Part shown: positions 1-9,975 of the stretch, one piece after another
Layout of the letters: every line of letters begins with the position of its first letter
How positions within the stretch are numbered: position 1 is the first letter of the stretch
Origin: Thermodesulfobacteriota bacterium
Lineage (GTDB): Bacteria > Desulfobacterota > Syntrophorhabdia > Syntrophorhabdales > JANXAF01
Assembly: GCA_025062045.1 (NCBI GenBank)
Contig: JANXAF010000005.1
Location: forward strand, 81,155-145,154
Direction: 5' to 3'
DNA: 64,000 nt
Translations under genes and position numbers: made by a program
The notes under the pieces: model-generated
Told to the model about the DNA's origin: nothing
The model's input: the letters and a program-made list of their open reading frames with translations, nothing else
Database searches by the model: none

Positions 1-178
1 CAACACTCTCAATTGACTTTATCCCTTCCCTTATTCTAGATGCCAGATAGACCCCTCTTGTCCTTATACCTATGAGGCTCAGATTCTGACATCCGTGATT
101 TTTTTCGACAATTTCGTAGCAGATCCTGTTTATAACCCTTTCTAAAGCCTTTTTTCCAAGTATGAGGACTTTCTCCAT
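1..178 (-). CDS. pyrR: PyrR bifunctional pyrimidine regulator / uracil phosphoribosyltransferase (partial, N-terminal 59 residues)
   Basis: An ATG at 178 opens a frame that runs off the window start with no stop. The 59 residues begin MEKVLILGKKALERVINRIC and include LIGIRTRGVYLA, which matches the N-terminal fold of PyrR (Bacillus PyrR has LVGIKTRGIYLAKR at the same place). PyrR binds pyr mRNA or acts as a UMP-forming phosphoribosyltransferase in pyrimidine salvage. The PRPP-binding loop and catalytic residues lie beyond the edge, so activity cannot be judged. Other type I phosphoribosyltransferases are possible, but the IRTRG motif argues for PyrR. The partner pyr genes (pyrB, pyrC) would be expected outside the window. 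Confidence 0.8.
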   Translation of the reverse strand, partial: MEKVLILGKKALERVINRICYEIVEKNHGCQNLSLIGIRTRGVYLASRIREGIKSIESV

Positions 179-191
179 AGAACCTGCTAAG

Positions 192-219
192 TATATAGGG
201 TTTGAATGAAAAAAATCAA
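192..219 (-). promoter_or_regulatory. Possible weak sigma70 promoter for pyrR
   Basis: On the minus strand TTGATT (214-219) and TATATA (192-197) are separated by 16 bp just upstream of pyrR. A start here would leave a leader of only a few bases. The fit may be chance in AT-rich DNA. Confidence 0.25.
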
Positions 220-286
220 TCGATATTTCTTTTGGGTAAAATTTACAATTCTTGAGCTTTTAACGCCATTAAATCAAAACTCCAGA

Positions 287-814
287 TTATCCTCCGTTCC
301 TCATGGATCTTTCTTTCAAAAGAAGGAATGATCCCGGATCCTTTAGATACTCCAAAGCGTCAAATATCCTCAAATAGTGACCCCTTTCTTCGTAGGAGAG
401 CGTCAAAAAGAACCTTTTTAGCTTTGGGTCGGTTTCGAAAGCCTTTGCTAGTTTCTCATAATGCTCTATCGATTTCTCCTCAATGCCCATGGCCATGGAA
501 GTGGCACTTATTTCGTCTTCCAAGACTTTTACATCTTTTATTACTGCCTCATCAAAGATACTTCCAAAAACTGGAGGCCTGTTTTGGGTGTTAACTATCC
601 AATCTTCGAGTTTTCCTTCGTTTTTTATCTTTTCGTAAACCTTTTTTACAGTTTTTATGTGATTTTCCTCCTCCAATGCCAACTCTTTGAACATTTCTTT
701 TAACCAATTACCACGGACGTTCTTAGAAAACTCCAAATAAAACTCTTTCCCTTCCTCCTCCATTCTTATCGCCTCTCCTAAGGCTTCTTCTAAAGAATAG
801 TCCTTTGTTTCCAT
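287..814 (-). CDS. Rubrerythrin-like / ferritin-like diiron protein
   Basis: This 175-residue protein is an all-helical ferritin-like domain. It has the two repeated diiron motifs of the rubrerythrin family: EEEGKEFY and EEENH in the first half, then a Glu-rich helix (SIEHYEKLAKAF) and EERGHY in the second. No C-terminal rubredoxin-type CxxC pairs are present, so it is a short form without the FeCys4 domain. Rubrerythrins reduce hydrogen peroxide in anaerobes; short relatives may instead handle iron, so the exact role is open. The ATG at 814 follows AAGGGGG with good spacing, and a strong sigma70-type promoter lies upstream. It is divergent from ruvC. Confidence 0.8.
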   Translation of the reverse strand: METKDYSLEEALGEAIRMEEEGKEFYLEFSKNVRGNWLKEMFKELALEEENHIKTVKKVYEKIKNEGKLEDWIVNTQNRPPVFGSIFDEAVIKDVKVLEDEISATSMAMGIEEKSIEHYEKLAKAFETDPKLKRFFLTLSYEERGHYLRIFDALEYLKDPGSFLLLKERSMRNGG

Positions 815-847
815 GTTGCGCCCCCTTGTTCATAACTACTAGCTCTA

Positions 848-876
848 ATTATAGAAGGCCAGATTAGCAAACTCAA
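848..876 (-). promoter_or_regulatory. Sigma70-type promoter for the rubrerythrin-like gene
   Basis: TTGAGT (871-876) and a perfect TATAAT (848-853) are separated by 17 bp on the minus strand. The expected start near 841 gives a leader of about 27 nt before the ATG at 814. Confidence 0.65.
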
Positions 877-917
877 GCTTAAATCTTTTTAAAATCCGAA
901 GACACATTTATTGCCCA

Positions 918-946
918 TGGAACTATTTACACGGAGCACGTATAAT
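918..946 (+). promoter_or_regulatory. Possible sigma70-type promoter for ruvCAB
   Basis: A perfect TATAAT lies at 941-946, but the best -35 at 17 bp is only TGGAAC (918-923). The leader would be about 10 nt. It sits back to back with the stronger promoter of the rubrerythrin-like gene. Confidence 0.35.
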
Positions 947-963
947 TGCTATGATTTTTTGAA

Positions 964-1476
964 ATGAAAATACTCGGTGTCGATCCTGGGTTAAGAGCTA
1001 CCGGGTACGGTGCAATAAAAGTTGAAAATGGAATCATTCGCTTAATGGAGAGTGGATACATAAAAACCACACCAAACTTAAAAAGACCGGAAAGACTCTT
1101 TAAACTTTACTCAGAGTTCAGTAATGTTTTAAACAGAACCCTTCCAGATTTCGTAATCATAGAGCATGTGTTTTCCCTTGTGCGATATCCGAAGGCGGGC
1201 ATAACACTAGGCCAGGTCTTGGGAATTCTCTACCTTACTATATGTGAAAGAAGGATCCGGTATCTTGACCTAACCCCGAAGGAGATAAAGAACGCTATAA
1301 CTGGATACGGCGATGCGAAAAAGGACCAGATAAAGAGGGCAGTTTTGGCTATCCTTGGCTTGGACCAGCTCAATTCCTTTCATGCCTCTGATGCTCTGGC
1401 TGCGGCTGTGGCCGGGTTTTTTAGGATCACCAGAGGATTGAAAGGTGATAAGGTATCTCTCCGGTCAGCTTATTAG
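964..1476 (+). CDS. ruvC: Crossover junction endodeoxyribonuclease RuvC
   Basis: RuvC cuts Holliday junctions during recombinational repair, working with the RuvAB motor. The 170 residues have the usual length and all acidic active-site positions: D7 in GVDPGLRATGYG, E67 in VIIEHVF, and H140/D143 in FHASDALAAAVAG. The lysine pair near 119-120 that contacts DNA is also present. It is the first gene of a ruvC-ruvA-ruvB operon, and its last 32 bases overlap the ruvA start. No strong ribosome-binding site precedes the ATG. Confidence 0.95.
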   Translation: MKILGVDPGLRATGYGAIKVENGIIRLMESGYIKTTPNLKRPERLFKLYSEFSNVLNRTLPDFVIIEHVFSLVRYPKAGITLGQVLGILYLTICERRIRYLDLTPKEIKNAITGYGDAKKDQIKRAVLAILGLDQLNSFHASDALAAAVAGFFRITRGLKGDKVSLRSAY

Positions 1477-2080
1477 TTTAGATGACGATCGGGCAACGGT
1501 CCTTGTTGGAGGTATTGGGTACGAGATCCTTTTGCCTTTTTACGTAATGCAGGAGATTAAGGGATCTGTAAGAATAGGAGAGAACATATCCTTATTCATC
1601 TCTTACAACCAGAGCCAAAGGAATCCAAAACCGGTTCTTGTCGGGTTTACAAGAGAGTTGGATAGAGAGTTTTTCGAACTGTTCATTTCCGTGGAAGATA
1701 TGGGTCCCCTTGCAGCTGTGAAAGCCCTCGTTTTACCTATAGGCCAGATAGCGAAATATATAGAAGACAGGAACGTAAAAGCCCTTACTTCCCTTAGAGG
1801 TGTAGGCGAAAGAAGGGCAGAAAAGATAGTCGCTACACTTAAGGGAAAAGTGGCAAAGTACGCTTTGAGTTCTGATGTAAAGCTTCCTCACTACTTTCCC
1901 GAAGATTTCAAAAAACCGGTTGAAAACGTCCTTACAAACCAGCTTGGCTACACAGTGAAGGAAGCCAGAAGAATGATTGAAGAGGCTTTGAAAAGGAATC
2001 CTTCCGTTTCCAGTTCGGAGGAACTCTTCGAGGAAATATACAGGGTAAAAAAGAATGGGCGACGGAAACAGAACTCTTGA
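1445..2080 (+). CDS. ruvA: Holliday junction DNA helicase subunit RuvA
   Basis: RuvA binds the four-way junction and loads RuvB. The 211-residue protein starts at a GTG preceded by AGAGG and begins MIRYLSGQL, typical of the family. The first 65 residues form the OB-fold. A helix-hairpin-helix region follows, including [13 protein letters not shown], and a C-terminal three-helix domain (about 150-205) would contact RuvB. It overlaps ruvC by 32 nt and ruvB by 26 nt, so translation is probably coupled. Confidence 0.95.
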   Translation: MIRYLSGQLISLDDDRATVLVGGIGYEILLPFYVMQEIKGSVRIGENISLFISYNQSQRNPKPVLVGFTRELDREFFELFISVEDMGPLAAVKALVLPIGQIAKYIEDRNVKALTSLRGVGERRAEKIVATLKGKVAKYALSSDVKLPHYFPEDFKKPVENVLTNQLGYTVKEARRMIEEALKRNPSVSSSEELFEEIYRVKKNGRRKQNS

Positions 2081-3068
2081 GCTTTTAACGCGTCAAAAAG
2101 ACGACGAACAGTCCCTTTCCTTAAGACCCCGATTTCTCAGAGAGTACGTAGGCCAGGAGAAGATCGTTGAAACACTAAAGATAGCAATTGAAGCAGCCCT
2201 CTTAAGAAATGAACCTTTGGAACATATTCTCCTCAATGGGCCACCAGGTCTTGGAAAGACAACACTTGCCCATATTATCTCGAACGAGATGGGTGCACGG
2301 CTTGTCACATCTTCTGGACCAGCCTTGGAAAAGGGTGGAGACTTGATGGGTATCCTTACGAACCTAGAAAGAGGGGACATACTTTTTATAGACGAGATAC
2401 ACAGGATACCAAAAAGCGTAGAAGAATTTCTGTATCCCGCCATGGAAGATTTTGCTGTGGATTTCGTATTTGACAGAGGTATACACGCTAGAACTCATAG
2501 ATTCAGGCTTGAACGGTTCACCTTGATCGGAGCAACAACAAGAGCTGGTCTACTTTCCGCACCTTTAAGGGAAAGATTTGGAATCATAAGAGATCTCGAT
2601 TTCTATAGAGAGGAGGATCTTGTAAAAATAATCAGGAGATCCGCATCGATACTGAACATTCCTATAGATGAAGATGCAGCTTATGAGACTGCAAAAAGGG
2701 CGAGAGGTACTCCGAGAGTAGCGAATAGACTTCTAAGAAGGATCAGGGATTACGCTCAGGTAAGGGCAAAAGGTAGAATAACAAGGTCTGTTGTGGTAGA
2801 CGCATTAGAGCTCGAAGGTATAGACTCGGAAGGATTAAGTGATTTGGACAGAAAACTCTTAACCACTCTCATCGTAAATTACAAAGGTGGTCCTTGTGGA
2901 ATAGAAGCCCTTTCTTCGACCCTTCTTATCGAACCGGACGTTCTTGTGGAAGTTGTAGAACCGTACTTACTCAAGTCGGGTTTCATTATCCGGACCCCCC
3001 AGGGAAGAAAGGCAACTGAAAAAGCATACAATCATCTTGGGATTCCGAAAACCGGTCCTTTACTCTAG
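2055..3068 (+). CDS. ruvB: Holliday junction branch migration ATPase RuvB
   Basis: RuvB is the hexameric AAA+ motor that drives branch migration. The 337 residues show Walker A GPPGLGKT (62-69), Walker B LFIDEIHR (about 110-117), the sensor region GATTRAG, the arginine-finger segment LRERFG and a C-terminal winged helix ending in a TPQGR motif. Length is normal for the family. The ATG at 2055 lies inside the ruvA end. The 3' end overlaps the convergent S1-domain gene by 9 nt. Confidence 0.96.
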   Translation: MGDGNRTLELLTRQKDDEQSLSLRPRFLREYVGQEKIVETLKIAIEAALLRNEPLEHILLNGPPGLGKTTLAHIISNEMGARLVTSSGPALEKGGDLMGILTNLERGDILFIDEIHRIPKSVEEFLYPAMEDFAVDFVFDRGIHARTHRFRLERFTLIGATTRAGLLSAPLRERFGIIRDLDFYREEDLVKIIRRSASILNIPIDEDAAYETAKRARGTPRVANRLLRRIRDYAQVRAKGRITRSVVVDALELEGIDSEGLSDLDRKLLTTLIVNYKGGPCGIEALSSTLLIEPDVLVEVVEPYLLKSGFIIRTPQGRKATEKAYNHLGIPKTGPLL

Positions 3069-4481
3069 TTTATCCCTTATGAGATCCCCAAGTCTTAAGA
3101 AACCCTGATTCATTTTCTCCATTCTCTCTTTGTACTCCAAGTAAGCCTCCTTTTCTTCGAAGTCCTTAACTTTCTTTTCGCTAAGGACAAGCCTTTCTTT
3201 CTCCACATTTATAACGGCAGCTCTCATTTTCGTCCCTGGAAGATAATGTTTTGATTTAGCTTTTTCTCCCTTTAAACTCAATTCACCTTCCGGAACGTAT
3301 CCGAGTATCCCTTCTTCCGTCTCCACAAGAAGCCCTCTTTGCAGGGCTTTAACTACCTGACACTCTATAATCCGACCGACATGAGGATAGGCTATCTCTT
3401 CTTCCTCTTCCACTGCAAGGAATATTCTCCTCTTAGCCCGATCCACATCGAGTATTCGCACCTTAAGTATCTGGCCTTCTTTGAAAAACTCCTTCGGATC
3501 CTTTATCCTTCTTTTTTTGCTCAGCTTCGAAAGAGGTGCAAAACCAAAAATTTCTCGATCGAGCCTAACTAGTATTCCATTCTCCTCTACCTTTGCCACA
3601 GTTCCAGAAACTAGATCTCCGATTCCGTATTTTTCCTGAAATTCTACGAATGGATCAGGAATGAGTTCCTTTATGCTCAAAATTATCTTTTCACTTTCCC
3701 AGTCGACTTCTTTTACGGCGACCTCTAGCACTTCGCCATTTGAGAACAACTCATGCAAGTTTTTTACGTTGCTCCAGCTTATCTCGCTTTTCGGGATGAA
3801 TCCATCTAACCCCCCAATATCCACAACCAAACCGTTTTCTTTTATACTCTTAACTTTTCCTTTCACACGTGAATTCTCTTTTAACACATCTTTGAGCTCT
3901 TCCTTTAATTTCTCCCTCTTTTCTCTTAGAAGCTCTTTTCTCGAAAGGACAACGTTTATCCCGTCCTCTTCTAAGGAGAGGACTTTAAATTCAAGGACTC
4001 TCCCTATAAAATCCTCGAAATTTTCATCCTTTTCTCCCATCTGAGAGTGAGGACAGAAACACTTCACAGTTCCCACGTGTACCTCGAATCCACCTTTCAT
4101 CTTCCCAAATACTTTACCCTCCACCTTGGTATTTGTTTCGTAAGCTTTTTTAATCCTCTGCAAGTCTATGGTTGAAACACCCTCCCGTAGGATCGTAAAG
4201 AGCTTAAAACCTGAAACCTGACCAGCGTAGTATGCTTCTAGTGTCTCATCTTCCCTTACAGAGACTTCTCCATTTTCGTTCAAAAATTCCTCTATTTTTA
4301 TGAGACCCTCCTTTTTATCACCGTAATCAACGTAAACGAATTCCTTCGTCCTACCTGTAACCCTTACAGTGTACTTTTCTCCAATTTCCAGTCGAACCTT
4401 TGAGACACTTTCCACCATCTGTCTTATTTCATCCATTTCCAACCCCTCGTACGGACTTTTAAATCGCGCATAATTATCCAT
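3060..4481 (-). CDS. Multi-S1-domain RNA-binding protein (ribosomal protein S1-like)
   Basis: About 473 residues, almost entirely S1 RNA-binding repeats. Counting from the TTG frame start, repeats lie near 41-112, 124-188, 209-278, 294-364 and 374-442. The first is the most divergent; the third and fourth ([24 protein letters not shown]) are the most canonical. It may act as an S1-like translation factor or another RNA-binding regulator. It is shorter than the six-repeat E. coli RpsA, so I give no symbol. The start is uncertain: an in-frame TTG at 4502 adds seven residues, and neither start has a clear ribosome-binding site. The ATG leaves more room for promoters against the divergent HAD gene. 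Confidence 0.8.
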   Translation of the reverse strand: MDNYARFKSPYEGLEMDEIRQMVESVSKVRLEIGEKYTVRVTGRTKEFVYVDYGDKKEGLIKIEEFLNENGEVSVREDETLEAYYAGQVSGFKLFTILREGVSTIDLQRIKKAYETNTKVEGKVFGKMKGGFEVHVGTVKCFCPHSQMGEKDENFEDFIGRVLEFKVLSLEEDGINVVLSRKELLREKREKLKEELKDVLKENSRVKGKVKSIKENGLVVDIGGLDGFIPKSEISWSNVKNLHELFSNGEVLEVAVKEVDWESEKIILSIKELIPDPFVEFQEKYGIGDLVSGTVAKVEENGILVRLDREIFGFAPLSKLSKKRRIKDPKEFFKEGQILKVRILDVDRAKRRIFLAVEEEEEIAYPHVGRIIECQVVKALQRGLLVETEEGILGYVPEGELSLKGEKAKSKHYLPGTKMRAAVINVEKERLVLSEKKVKDFEEKEAYLEYKERMEKMNQGFLRLGDLIRDKLE

Positions 4482-4548
4482 CAGATCCGGTTTTTCGGTC
4501 AACGGTGTTGAATCTGGCCTAATCTTATGTTAAACGAAAGGGACCCAA

Positions 4549-5199
4549 ATGGTCGCAGAAATCTCTCTTCAATGTGTCATCTATGACTGTGATGGGGTCA
4601 TGTTCGATTCACTGGAGGCGAATAGAAGGCTCTACAACCACATTGCAAAATCTTTAGGAAGGGAAGAACTCTCCGATTACGAGCTTCAGTACTGCCATAC
4701 TCACACTGTTCAGGAGTCTTTAAAATTTTTATTTAGAGACCAGCCACAGGAGTATGAAAAGGCTTATCATTTTTTGAAAAACAACGTAAACCTTAGCGAT
4801 TTCGTTACCTACCTCAGGATGGAACCTAATTTATTGGAGACCCTTTCGATCTTAAAGAGGAAGTGCGTAAAGACAGCCGTATGCACGAATAGAACAACAA
4901 CGATGAAGCATATAATGGACAGGTACGACCTTTGGCCCTATTTCGATATTGTAGTGACAGCACTCGATGTGAAAAATCCGAAACCTAATCCGGAATCTGT
5001 AATGAAAATACTCGCCGAACTAAAAGTCGAAAAAGAAAAGACCGTGTTTGTAGGCGACTCCGAAATAGACAGGATGACGGCTTATGAGTCCGGTGTGCGA
5101 TTCATCTCCTACAAAAACCCAAATCTGGCTGCGGATGCCGTAATAGAGGACCATCTCGATCTCATACTTCTCTTCTTTCCAAATGAAAGTCTTCGATAG
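4549..5199 (+). CDS. HAD-superfamily hydrolase (phosphoglycolate phosphatase-like)
   Basis: A 216-residue HAD phosphatase with a helical cap. Motif I is DCDGVMFDS (D13 nucleophile, D15 acid/base), motif II is CTNRT, the motif III lysine is in NPKPNPES, and motif IV is VFVGDSEIDRMTA. This set matches the GPH/beta-phosphoglucomutase subclass, which hydrolyses small phosphorylated metabolites; the substrate cannot be read from sequence. Its start is preceded by a purine-rich GAAAGGGA. The 3' end overlaps the convergent pssA gene by 38 nt. Confidence 0.85.
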   Translation: MVAEISLQCVIYDCDGVMFDSLEANRRLYNHIAKSLGREELSDYELQYCHTHTVQESLKFLFRDQPQEYEKAYHFLKNNVNLSDFVTYLRMEPNLLETLSILKRKCVKTAVCTNRTTTMKHIMDRYDLWPYFDIVVTALDVKNPKPNPESVMKILAELKVEKEKTVFVGDSEIDRMTAYESGVRFISYKNPNLAADAVIEDHLDLILLFFPNESLR

Positions 5200-5908
5200 T
5201 CTTTCTCTTCGACTGAAGGATCGCACTTAATGGACCCGAGATCACATAGGCAGAAGAGATGAGAAAAATTGTCACTTTCGGCTCCATGAAGATGACAACC
5301 AGTGCGAGGATCGCTCCTATTCCGGTCCTGAAAGGTTTTGCCCTCACAAAATCAAAATCCTTGAATCCGTAATATCTAATGTTGCTGACCATGAGAAAAG
5401 CGAGCAGATACAAAAGTAAAGGGATGAAGACCGAATCGCACTCTCTTCCATACCCTAAATAACTGCAGAAAAGCACAGTAGACGCAATCATAGATGCGGA
5501 GGCAGGAATTGGAAGACCAAGAAAATGCTTCTTTTGTACAGTTTCCACCTGGATATTGAACCTTGCAAGCCTTAGAGCGCCACAGGCCACATAAAGAAAG
5601 CCAGCGAGCCATCCAAATCTCCCATAGGCAGAAAGTGCCCAAAGATAAGCCAGTATCGCCGGAGCCACCCCAAATGAGACGAGATCCGCAAGCGAATCGT
5701 ATTCGACTCCAAACCTGGTCGTCGTGTTTGTTATTCTGGCCACCCGACCATCAAGAATGTCGAAAACGCATGCAATGAAAATGGCAGAGCTTGAGTGCAC
5801 AAAGTTTCTTTCCAAAGCTTCAGCGATAGCCCAGAATCCAGAAAAAAGACTAAGCGAGGTAAATATATTAGGAAGCAGGTAGATCCTCCTTACTTTTTTC
5901 TTCCCCAT
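5162..5908 (-). CDS. pssA: CDP-diacylglycerol--serine O-phosphatidyltransferase
   Basis: PssA joins CDP-diacylglycerol and serine into phosphatidylserine at the membrane; Psd, encoded just upstream, decarboxylates that to phosphatidylethanolamine. The CDP-alcohol phosphotransferase signature DG-x2-AR-x8-G-x3-D-x3-D is clear (DGRVAR, then GVEYDSLAD), within a multi-helix membrane protein of 248 residues. An upstream in-frame TTG at 5926 exists, but AAGGAGGGG sits four to five bases before the ATG at 5908 and decides the start. The gene overlaps the psd 3' end by 41 nt and is last in the ilvBNC-psd-pssA operon. Confidence 0.92.
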   Translation of the reverse strand: MGKKKVRRIYLLPNIFTSLSLFSGFWAIAEALERNFVHSSSAIFIACVFDILDGRVARITNTTTRFGVEYDSLADLVSFGVAPAILAYLWALSAYGRFGWLAGFLYVACGALRLARFNIQVETVQKKHFLGLPIPASASMIASTVLFCSYLGYGRECDSVFIPLLLYLLAFLMVSNIRYYGFKDFDFVRAKPFRTGIGAILALVVIFMEPKVTIFLISSAYVISGPLSAILQSKRKTIEDFHLERREV

Positions 5909-6545
5909 AACCCCTCCTTTTCGCAATAACGGTAATGCCTGCTTTGACTTTCTGGCCTTCTAAAACAGTTATCTCATATTTTGCCGGAAGACAAACGTCA
6001 ACCCTTGACCCGAAAGCAATCATACCTATTCTATCTCCCCTTTTGACCTTTTCCCCTTCTTTGACGTACGAGAAGATCCTTCTAGCCAAAAATCCTGCAA
6101 TCTGAATCAAAAGAACTACTTCCCCGTGAGTTTCCAACACGATGTAATTTCTCTCATTTTTAGTTTCGATATCCTTTTTGAAAGCGCAAAAGTGCTTGCC
6201 AGGCTCATATCTTACGCTTTTTACTAATCCATCGCAGGGTGACCTGTTTACATGCACATCAAAGGGCGACATAAAGATTGAAATACAATTGTGCCTTTTT
6301 ATTCCAAATTCTTCGTAATCGATATGTCTGATCCACATAACTTTGCCATCTGCTGGAGAAAGGATGTAAGAACTATCGACATTGGCAACTCTCTCAGGAT
6401 CTCTGAAGAAATAGAGGATGAAGATGGCGAAGGCAACCGAGATAATCGAGAGAGATTTTAAGTTTAAAACGAAAGAGAGAAAAAAAATGGCAAGCGAGAT
6501 AAAAAGGACCCTTTTTGCTTCGCTTGCCACAGGGATCTTTTTCAA
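5868..6545 (-). CDS. psd: Phosphatidylserine decarboxylase proenzyme (short, archaeal-like type)
   Basis: Psd makes phosphatidylethanolamine using a pyruvoyl group formed by self-cleavage. The 225-residue protein has an N-terminal membrane segment (about 13-46), the SPADGKV and SPFDVHVNR motifs, and the cleavage site at G179-S180 within IAFGSRVD. It starts at TTG, preceded by GGGAGAAAAGA. That TTG shares bases with the ilvC stop (TTGA). Length fits the compact Psd class rather than the roughly 300-residue E. coli form. Psd and PssA sit together after ilvC. Confidence 0.93.
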   Translation of the reverse strand: MKKIPVASEAKRVLFISLAIFFLSFVLNLKSLSIISVAFAIFILYFFRDPERVANVDSSYILSPADGKVMWIRHIDYEEFGIKRHNCISIFMSPFDVHVNRSPCDGLVKSVRYEPGKHFCAFKKDIETKNERNYIVLETHGEVVLLIQIAGFLARRIFSYVKEGEKVKRGDRIGMIAFGSRVDVCLPAKYEITVLEGQKVKAGITVIAKRRGYGEEKSKEDLPAS

Positions 6546-7540
6546 TCTTTTCTCCCTATCCAGCTCATCATCGATCTTAGCCTTTTTCCCACCTCTTCTA
6601 GAGGGTGCTCGCTCTCTTTCTTTTTCAAAGCGTTATAGACCGGTCTTCCGCACATGTTTTCAAGGATCCACTCCCTGGCAAACTCCCCAGTTTGGATCTC
6701 TTTGAGTATCTTTTTCATCTCTTCCCTACTTTTCTCATTTATTATCCTTTTACCCCTCGTCATGTCTCCATATTCGGCTGTGTCGCTTATGGAGTACCTC
6801 ATGAACGATATGCCACCCTCGTATATCAGGTCGACTATTAACTTCAATTCATGTAAGCATTCGAAATAGGCTATCTCTGGCTGGTATCCAGCTTCCACAA
6901 GTGTCTCGAATCCAGCCTTTATAAGTTCACTTACGCCCCCGCAAAGAACTGCCTGTTCCCCAAAAAGGTCAGTTTCGGTCTCCTCGGCAAAGGTCGTCTC
7001 GATGACCCCTGCTCTTGTGGCTCCTATCCCTTTTGCGTATGCCAAAGCCTTAGCCAATGCCTTTTTCGAGTAATCCTGATAAACAGCAACGAGGGAAGGA
7101 ACCCCAGCACCCCGCAGGTACTCCCTGCGGACTAGGTGTCCGGGTCCTTTCGGAGCCACCATTATCACGTCCACATAAGGTGGAGGGGTTATTTGACCGT
7201 AATGGATGTTAAAACCGTGGGAAAAGACCAAAGTTTTTCCTTCCTTTAAGCTCTCTTCAATCTCCTCCTTGTAAAGTTTGGCCTGAACATTGTCCTGTGC
7301 GAGGATTTGGATTATGTCGGCCATGGCGGAGGCCTCTTTTGCACTTAGCGGTTTGAAGCCATGTTCGATGGCAAGATCGTAATTCTTTGTCCCTTTAAGC
7401 TCGGCCACAATAACATTGAGTCCGCTGTCTCTTAGGTTCTGAGCCTGTGCATGGCCCTGGCTCCCATAACCTATTATGGCTATGACAGAATCTTTAATAA
7501 CTGAAAGATCGGCATCACCATCGTAATAGATTCTAGCCAT
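6542..7540 (-). CDS. ilvC: Ketol-acid reductoisomerase
   Basis: IlvC converts acetolactate or acetohydroxybutyrate to the dihydroxy acid in valine/isoleucine synthesis. The 332 residues are the class I (short) form: Rossmann motif GYGSQG (24-29), the [10 protein letters not shown] segment, and metal-binding acidic residues in the all-helical C-terminal knotted domain ([13 protein letters not shown] and [11 protein letters not shown]). The cofactor loop after beta-2 reads AELKGTKNY where NADPH-dependent relatives have GLR-x-GS-x-S, so cofactor preference may differ (see findings). It overlaps ilvN by 8 nt. Confidence 0.96.
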   Translation of the reverse strand: MARIYYDGDADLSVIKDSVIAIIGYGSQGHAQAQNLRDSGLNVIVAELKGTKNYDLAIEHGFKPLSAKEASAMADIIQILAQDNVQAKLYKEEIEESLKEGKTLVFSHGFNIHYGQITPPPYVDVIMVAPKGPGHLVRREYLRGAGVPSLVAVYQDYSKKALAKALAYAKGIGATRAGVIETTFAEETETDLFGEQAVLCGGVSELIKAGFETLVEAGYQPEIAYFECLHELKLIVDLIYEGGISFMRYSISDTAEYGDMTRGKRIINEKSREEMKKILKEIQTGEFAREWILENMCGRPVYNALKKKESEHPLEEVGKRLRSMMSWIGRKD

Positions 7541-8051
7541 GATCCTCTCCTTTCTTTTCTTTTATCTTCATCGCCTTGTCACCCCTTGGGATGGCTATGG
7601 GACCCGTTCTTACAAGTTCCTTTATCCCGAAGGGCTTAATGAGGTTCAAAAAAGCTTTTATCTTTTCCTCGTCTCCTGTGATCATTACTGTGTAAGTTTT
7701 CGGAGAAACATCAACTATACTTCCTCTAAATATCTCCGTAAGTCTAAGTATCTCTTCCCTCTTTTCGTTCTCCGCTGCGACTTTCACAAGTATCATCTCT
7801 CTTGAAACATAGTCGATATCCTTAAAATCGACAACCTTTATGACATTTATGAGTTTGTTAAGCTGCTTTAGGATCTGTTCCAGAATGAACTCGTTTCCCG
7901 TTGTGACGATAGTCATTATGGAAAGAGTGGGATCTAAAGTTTCGGCCACACAGAGGCTCTCTATGTTAAAACCCCTTGCACTGAAAAGGCCGGCAACCCT
8001 TGCAAGCACTCCAAATTCGTTTTCCACAAGGACCGAGATTATGTGTCTCAA
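7533..8051 (-). CDS. ilvN: Acetolactate synthase small (regulatory) subunit
   Basis: This 172-residue subunit activates IlvB and confers valine feedback control. An N-terminal ACT domain starts at once ([20 protein letters not shown], then GFNIESL), followed by the small-subunit C-terminal domain with the second ACT-like fold. The start is a TTG with AGGAGG five bases upstream. It lies 9 nt after ilvB and overlaps ilvC by 8 nt. It may equally be called IlvH in other naming schemes. Confidence 0.94.
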   Translation of the reverse strand: MRHIISVLVENEFGVLARVAGLFSARGFNIESLCVAETLDPTLSIMTIVTTGNEFILEQILKQLNKLINVIKVVDFKDIDYVSREMILVKVAAENEKREEILRLTEIFRGSIVDVSPKTYTVMITGDEEKIKAFLNLIKPFGIKELVRTGPIAIPRGDKAMKIKEKKGEDHG

Positions 8052-8060
8052 TTTAACCTC

Positions 8061-9755
8061 CTAAACCAGTAACATATCCTTTAACGCAGCACCTGCCGGT
8101 ACCATAGGGTAGACGCATTCTTCTGGATTTATGTGGACATCCACAAACGTAGTTTTGCCATTCGAGAAAGCCTCCCTGAGACATTCTTCAACCTCTTCCT
8201 CTTTTGTGATTCTCATACCCTCGGCGCCGTAGGCTTGTGCGAGTTTTACAAAATCTGGCGAGTAAATCTTCGACCAAGTGTATCTTTTCTGGTAAAAGAG
8301 CTGCTGCCACTGTCTAACCATTCCTAGGTATCCGTTGTTGAGAATTATGACTTTGACGGGCAAATTATACTGGATTGCAGTGGCAAGTTCTTGGATATTC
8401 ATCTGAATGCTCCCATCCCCAGCGATGTCTATCACAAGTTTGTCCGGAAAAGCCACCTGAGCCCCAATACTTGCAGGAAACCCATATCCCATGGTCCCAA
8501 GACCACCGGATGTGAGTATGGTTCTCGGTTTTATGAACTTGTAAAACTGGGCAGTCCACATCTGGTTCTGTCCAACCTCTGTTGCCACTATTGCATCGCC
8601 TTTTGTGATCTCGTATACCTTCTCTATCACAAACTGCGGTTTAAGTGTGCCATCCCTCACGTAGGTTAAGGGATACTCCTTCTTCCAGTTCTCTATCTGT
8701 TCATGCCAGGCACCTATGCTTTTGTGGAACTCAGCAAATTCGCCTTTTTCCTCCTCGTATATTTCTATCATTTTCCTTAGAGCTATCTTTGAGTCTCCGA
8801 CGATTGGGATATCCACTTTTATGTTTTTGCTTATAGATGTTGGGTCTATATCGATGTGGATAATTTTGGCCTTTGGCGCGAATTCATCTATCTTTCCAGT
8901 TGCCCTATCGTCGAATCTAGCACCGATCGCTATTATGACGTCGGATTCCGTTATTGCCATGTTTGCGGCATACGTTCCGTGCATACCGAGCATTCCTAGA
9001 AATAGGGGATGGGTACCGGGAAATCCGCCAAGCCCCATAAGCGTACTCGTTACAGGAATCGAAAGCATCTCAGCAAATTTTACAAGTTCAGCCGAGGCAC
9101 TCGATGAGATGATACCGCCGCCAGTGTAAAGGATCGGCCTTTTCGACTGGGCAATTAGTCTCAGGGCCCGTTTTAGCTGTCCCAAGTGGGGATTATAGTT
9201 GGGCTGGTAGCCTCTTATGAAGACCTTTTCAGGTATTTTTGCATCTGTGAGCGCGCTCGTTACATCTTTTGGTATATCAACCAAGACGGGGCCTGGTCTT
9301 CCAGTCCTTGCGATGTGGAATGCCTCCTTCATTATTCTAGGAAGATCCTTTACATCCTTTACCAGGTAGTTGTGCTTGGTGCAGGGTCTCGTTATTCCAA
9401 CTATATCTGCTTCTTGGAAAGCGTCGTTCCCAATAAGGCTCGTATTCACCTGACAGGAAAATACGATAACGGGGATCGAATCCATATAAGCCGTCGCCAA
9501 ACCGGTCACCGTGTTTGTTGCACCGGGACCCGAGGTTACGAGACAGACCCCCACCTTTCCAGTTGCCCTTGCGTAACCGTCCGCCGCATGAACAGCACCC
9601 TGTTCGTGTCTTACAACTATCTGTTTTATTTCTGGACAGTCCGCCAAGCGATCGGTAATGTTAAGGGTTGCTCCACCTGGATAGCAGAAGATCGTGTCGA
9701 CCCCTTCGGATTTTAAGACATCAACAAAGATCTGTGCTCCAGTTCTTTTAAGCAT
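8061..9755 (-). CDS. ilvB: Acetolactate synthase large (catalytic) subunit
   Basis: IlvB is the thiamine-diphosphate enzyme that condenses pyruvate (or pyruvate with 2-ketobutyrate). It has the N-terminal Pyr domain with the catalytic Glu in [19 protein letters not shown], a central FAD-binding-type domain, and the C-terminal PP domain with the ThDP motif GDGSIQMN ending in NN. From the ATG at 9755 the protein is 564 residues, the usual length. The frame stays open to 9839, but those extra residues do not resemble the family and would begin at the promoter. First gene of ilvBNC-psd-pssA. Confidence 0.95.
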   Translation of the reverse strand: MLKRTGAQIFVDVLKSEGVDTIFCYPGGATLNITDRLADCPEIKQIVVRHEQGAVHAADGYARATGKVGVCLVTSGPGATNTVTGLATAYMDSIPVIVFSCQVNTSLIGNDAFQEADIVGITRPCTKHNYLVKDVKDLPRIMKEAFHIARTGRPGPVLVDIPKDVTSALTDAKIPEKVFIRGYQPNYNPHLGQLKRALRLIAQSKRPILYTGGGIISSSASAELVKFAEMLSIPVTSTLMGLGGFPGTHPLFLGMLGMHGTYAANMAITESDVIIAIGARFDDRATGKIDEFAPKAKIIHIDIDPTSISKNIKVDIPIVGDSKIALRKMIEIYEEEKGEFAEFHKSIGAWHEQIENWKKEYPLTYVRDGTLKPQFVIEKVYEITKGDAIVATEVGQNQMWTAQFYKFIKPRTILTSGGLGTMGYGFPASIGAQVAFPDKLVIDIAGDGSIQMNIQELATAIQYNLPVKVIILNNGYLGMVRQWQQLFYQKRYTWSKIYSPDFVKLAQAYGAEGMRITKEEEVEECLREAFSNGKTTFVDVHINPEECVYPMVPAGAALKDMLLV

Positions 9756-9810
9756 ACGCTTTTTGGTGTCCTCCCAGTATGTCGTTTGGATGGAACATGC
9801 TAAAAACATT

Positions 9811-9839
9811 ATCCTATTAGATATATCGACAAATGTCAA
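9811..9839 (-). promoter_or_regulatory. Sigma70-type promoter for the ilvB-ilvN-ilvC-psd-pssA operon
   Basis: A perfect TTGACA (9834-9839) and TAGGAT (9811-9816) are separated by 17 bp on the minus strand. The leader is about 50 nt, too short for a classical leader-peptide attenuator or T-box, and I see neither. Confidence 0.7.
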
Positions 9840-9890
9840 ATCACTTCCTTATTGCCAAAGATCGACCATATTTTGTAAAAACTGGCTTCG

Positions 9891-9919
9891 TTGAGTTTTT
9901 AACCCTTATATGATAATAT
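9891..9919 (+). promoter_or_regulatory. Sigma70-type promoter with extended -10 for the MBL-fold gene
   Basis: TTGAGT (9891-9896), a 17-bp spacer, then TAATAT (9914-9919) preceded by TG one base upstream (extended -10). It is back to back with the ilv promoter. A start near 9926 rules out the upstream in-frame ATG at 9910. Confidence 0.6.
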
Positions 9920-9975
9920 TCGGCCGAACTTTGCTTCTTCTTCGCTTTGAAATTTTGTTAACTACGGGGGCGAAA

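Noticed and set aside
931..949. Sigma54-like GCACGTATAATTGCT upstream of ruvC
   Set aside because: It resembles the consensus, but the element is one base too long, so the GG/GC spacing rule fails. The same bases contain a TATAAT.
9756..9816. T-box or leader-peptide attenuator before ilvB
   Set aside because: The leader from the predicted start is about 50 nt, with no terminator hairpin or run of Ile/Val/Leu codons.
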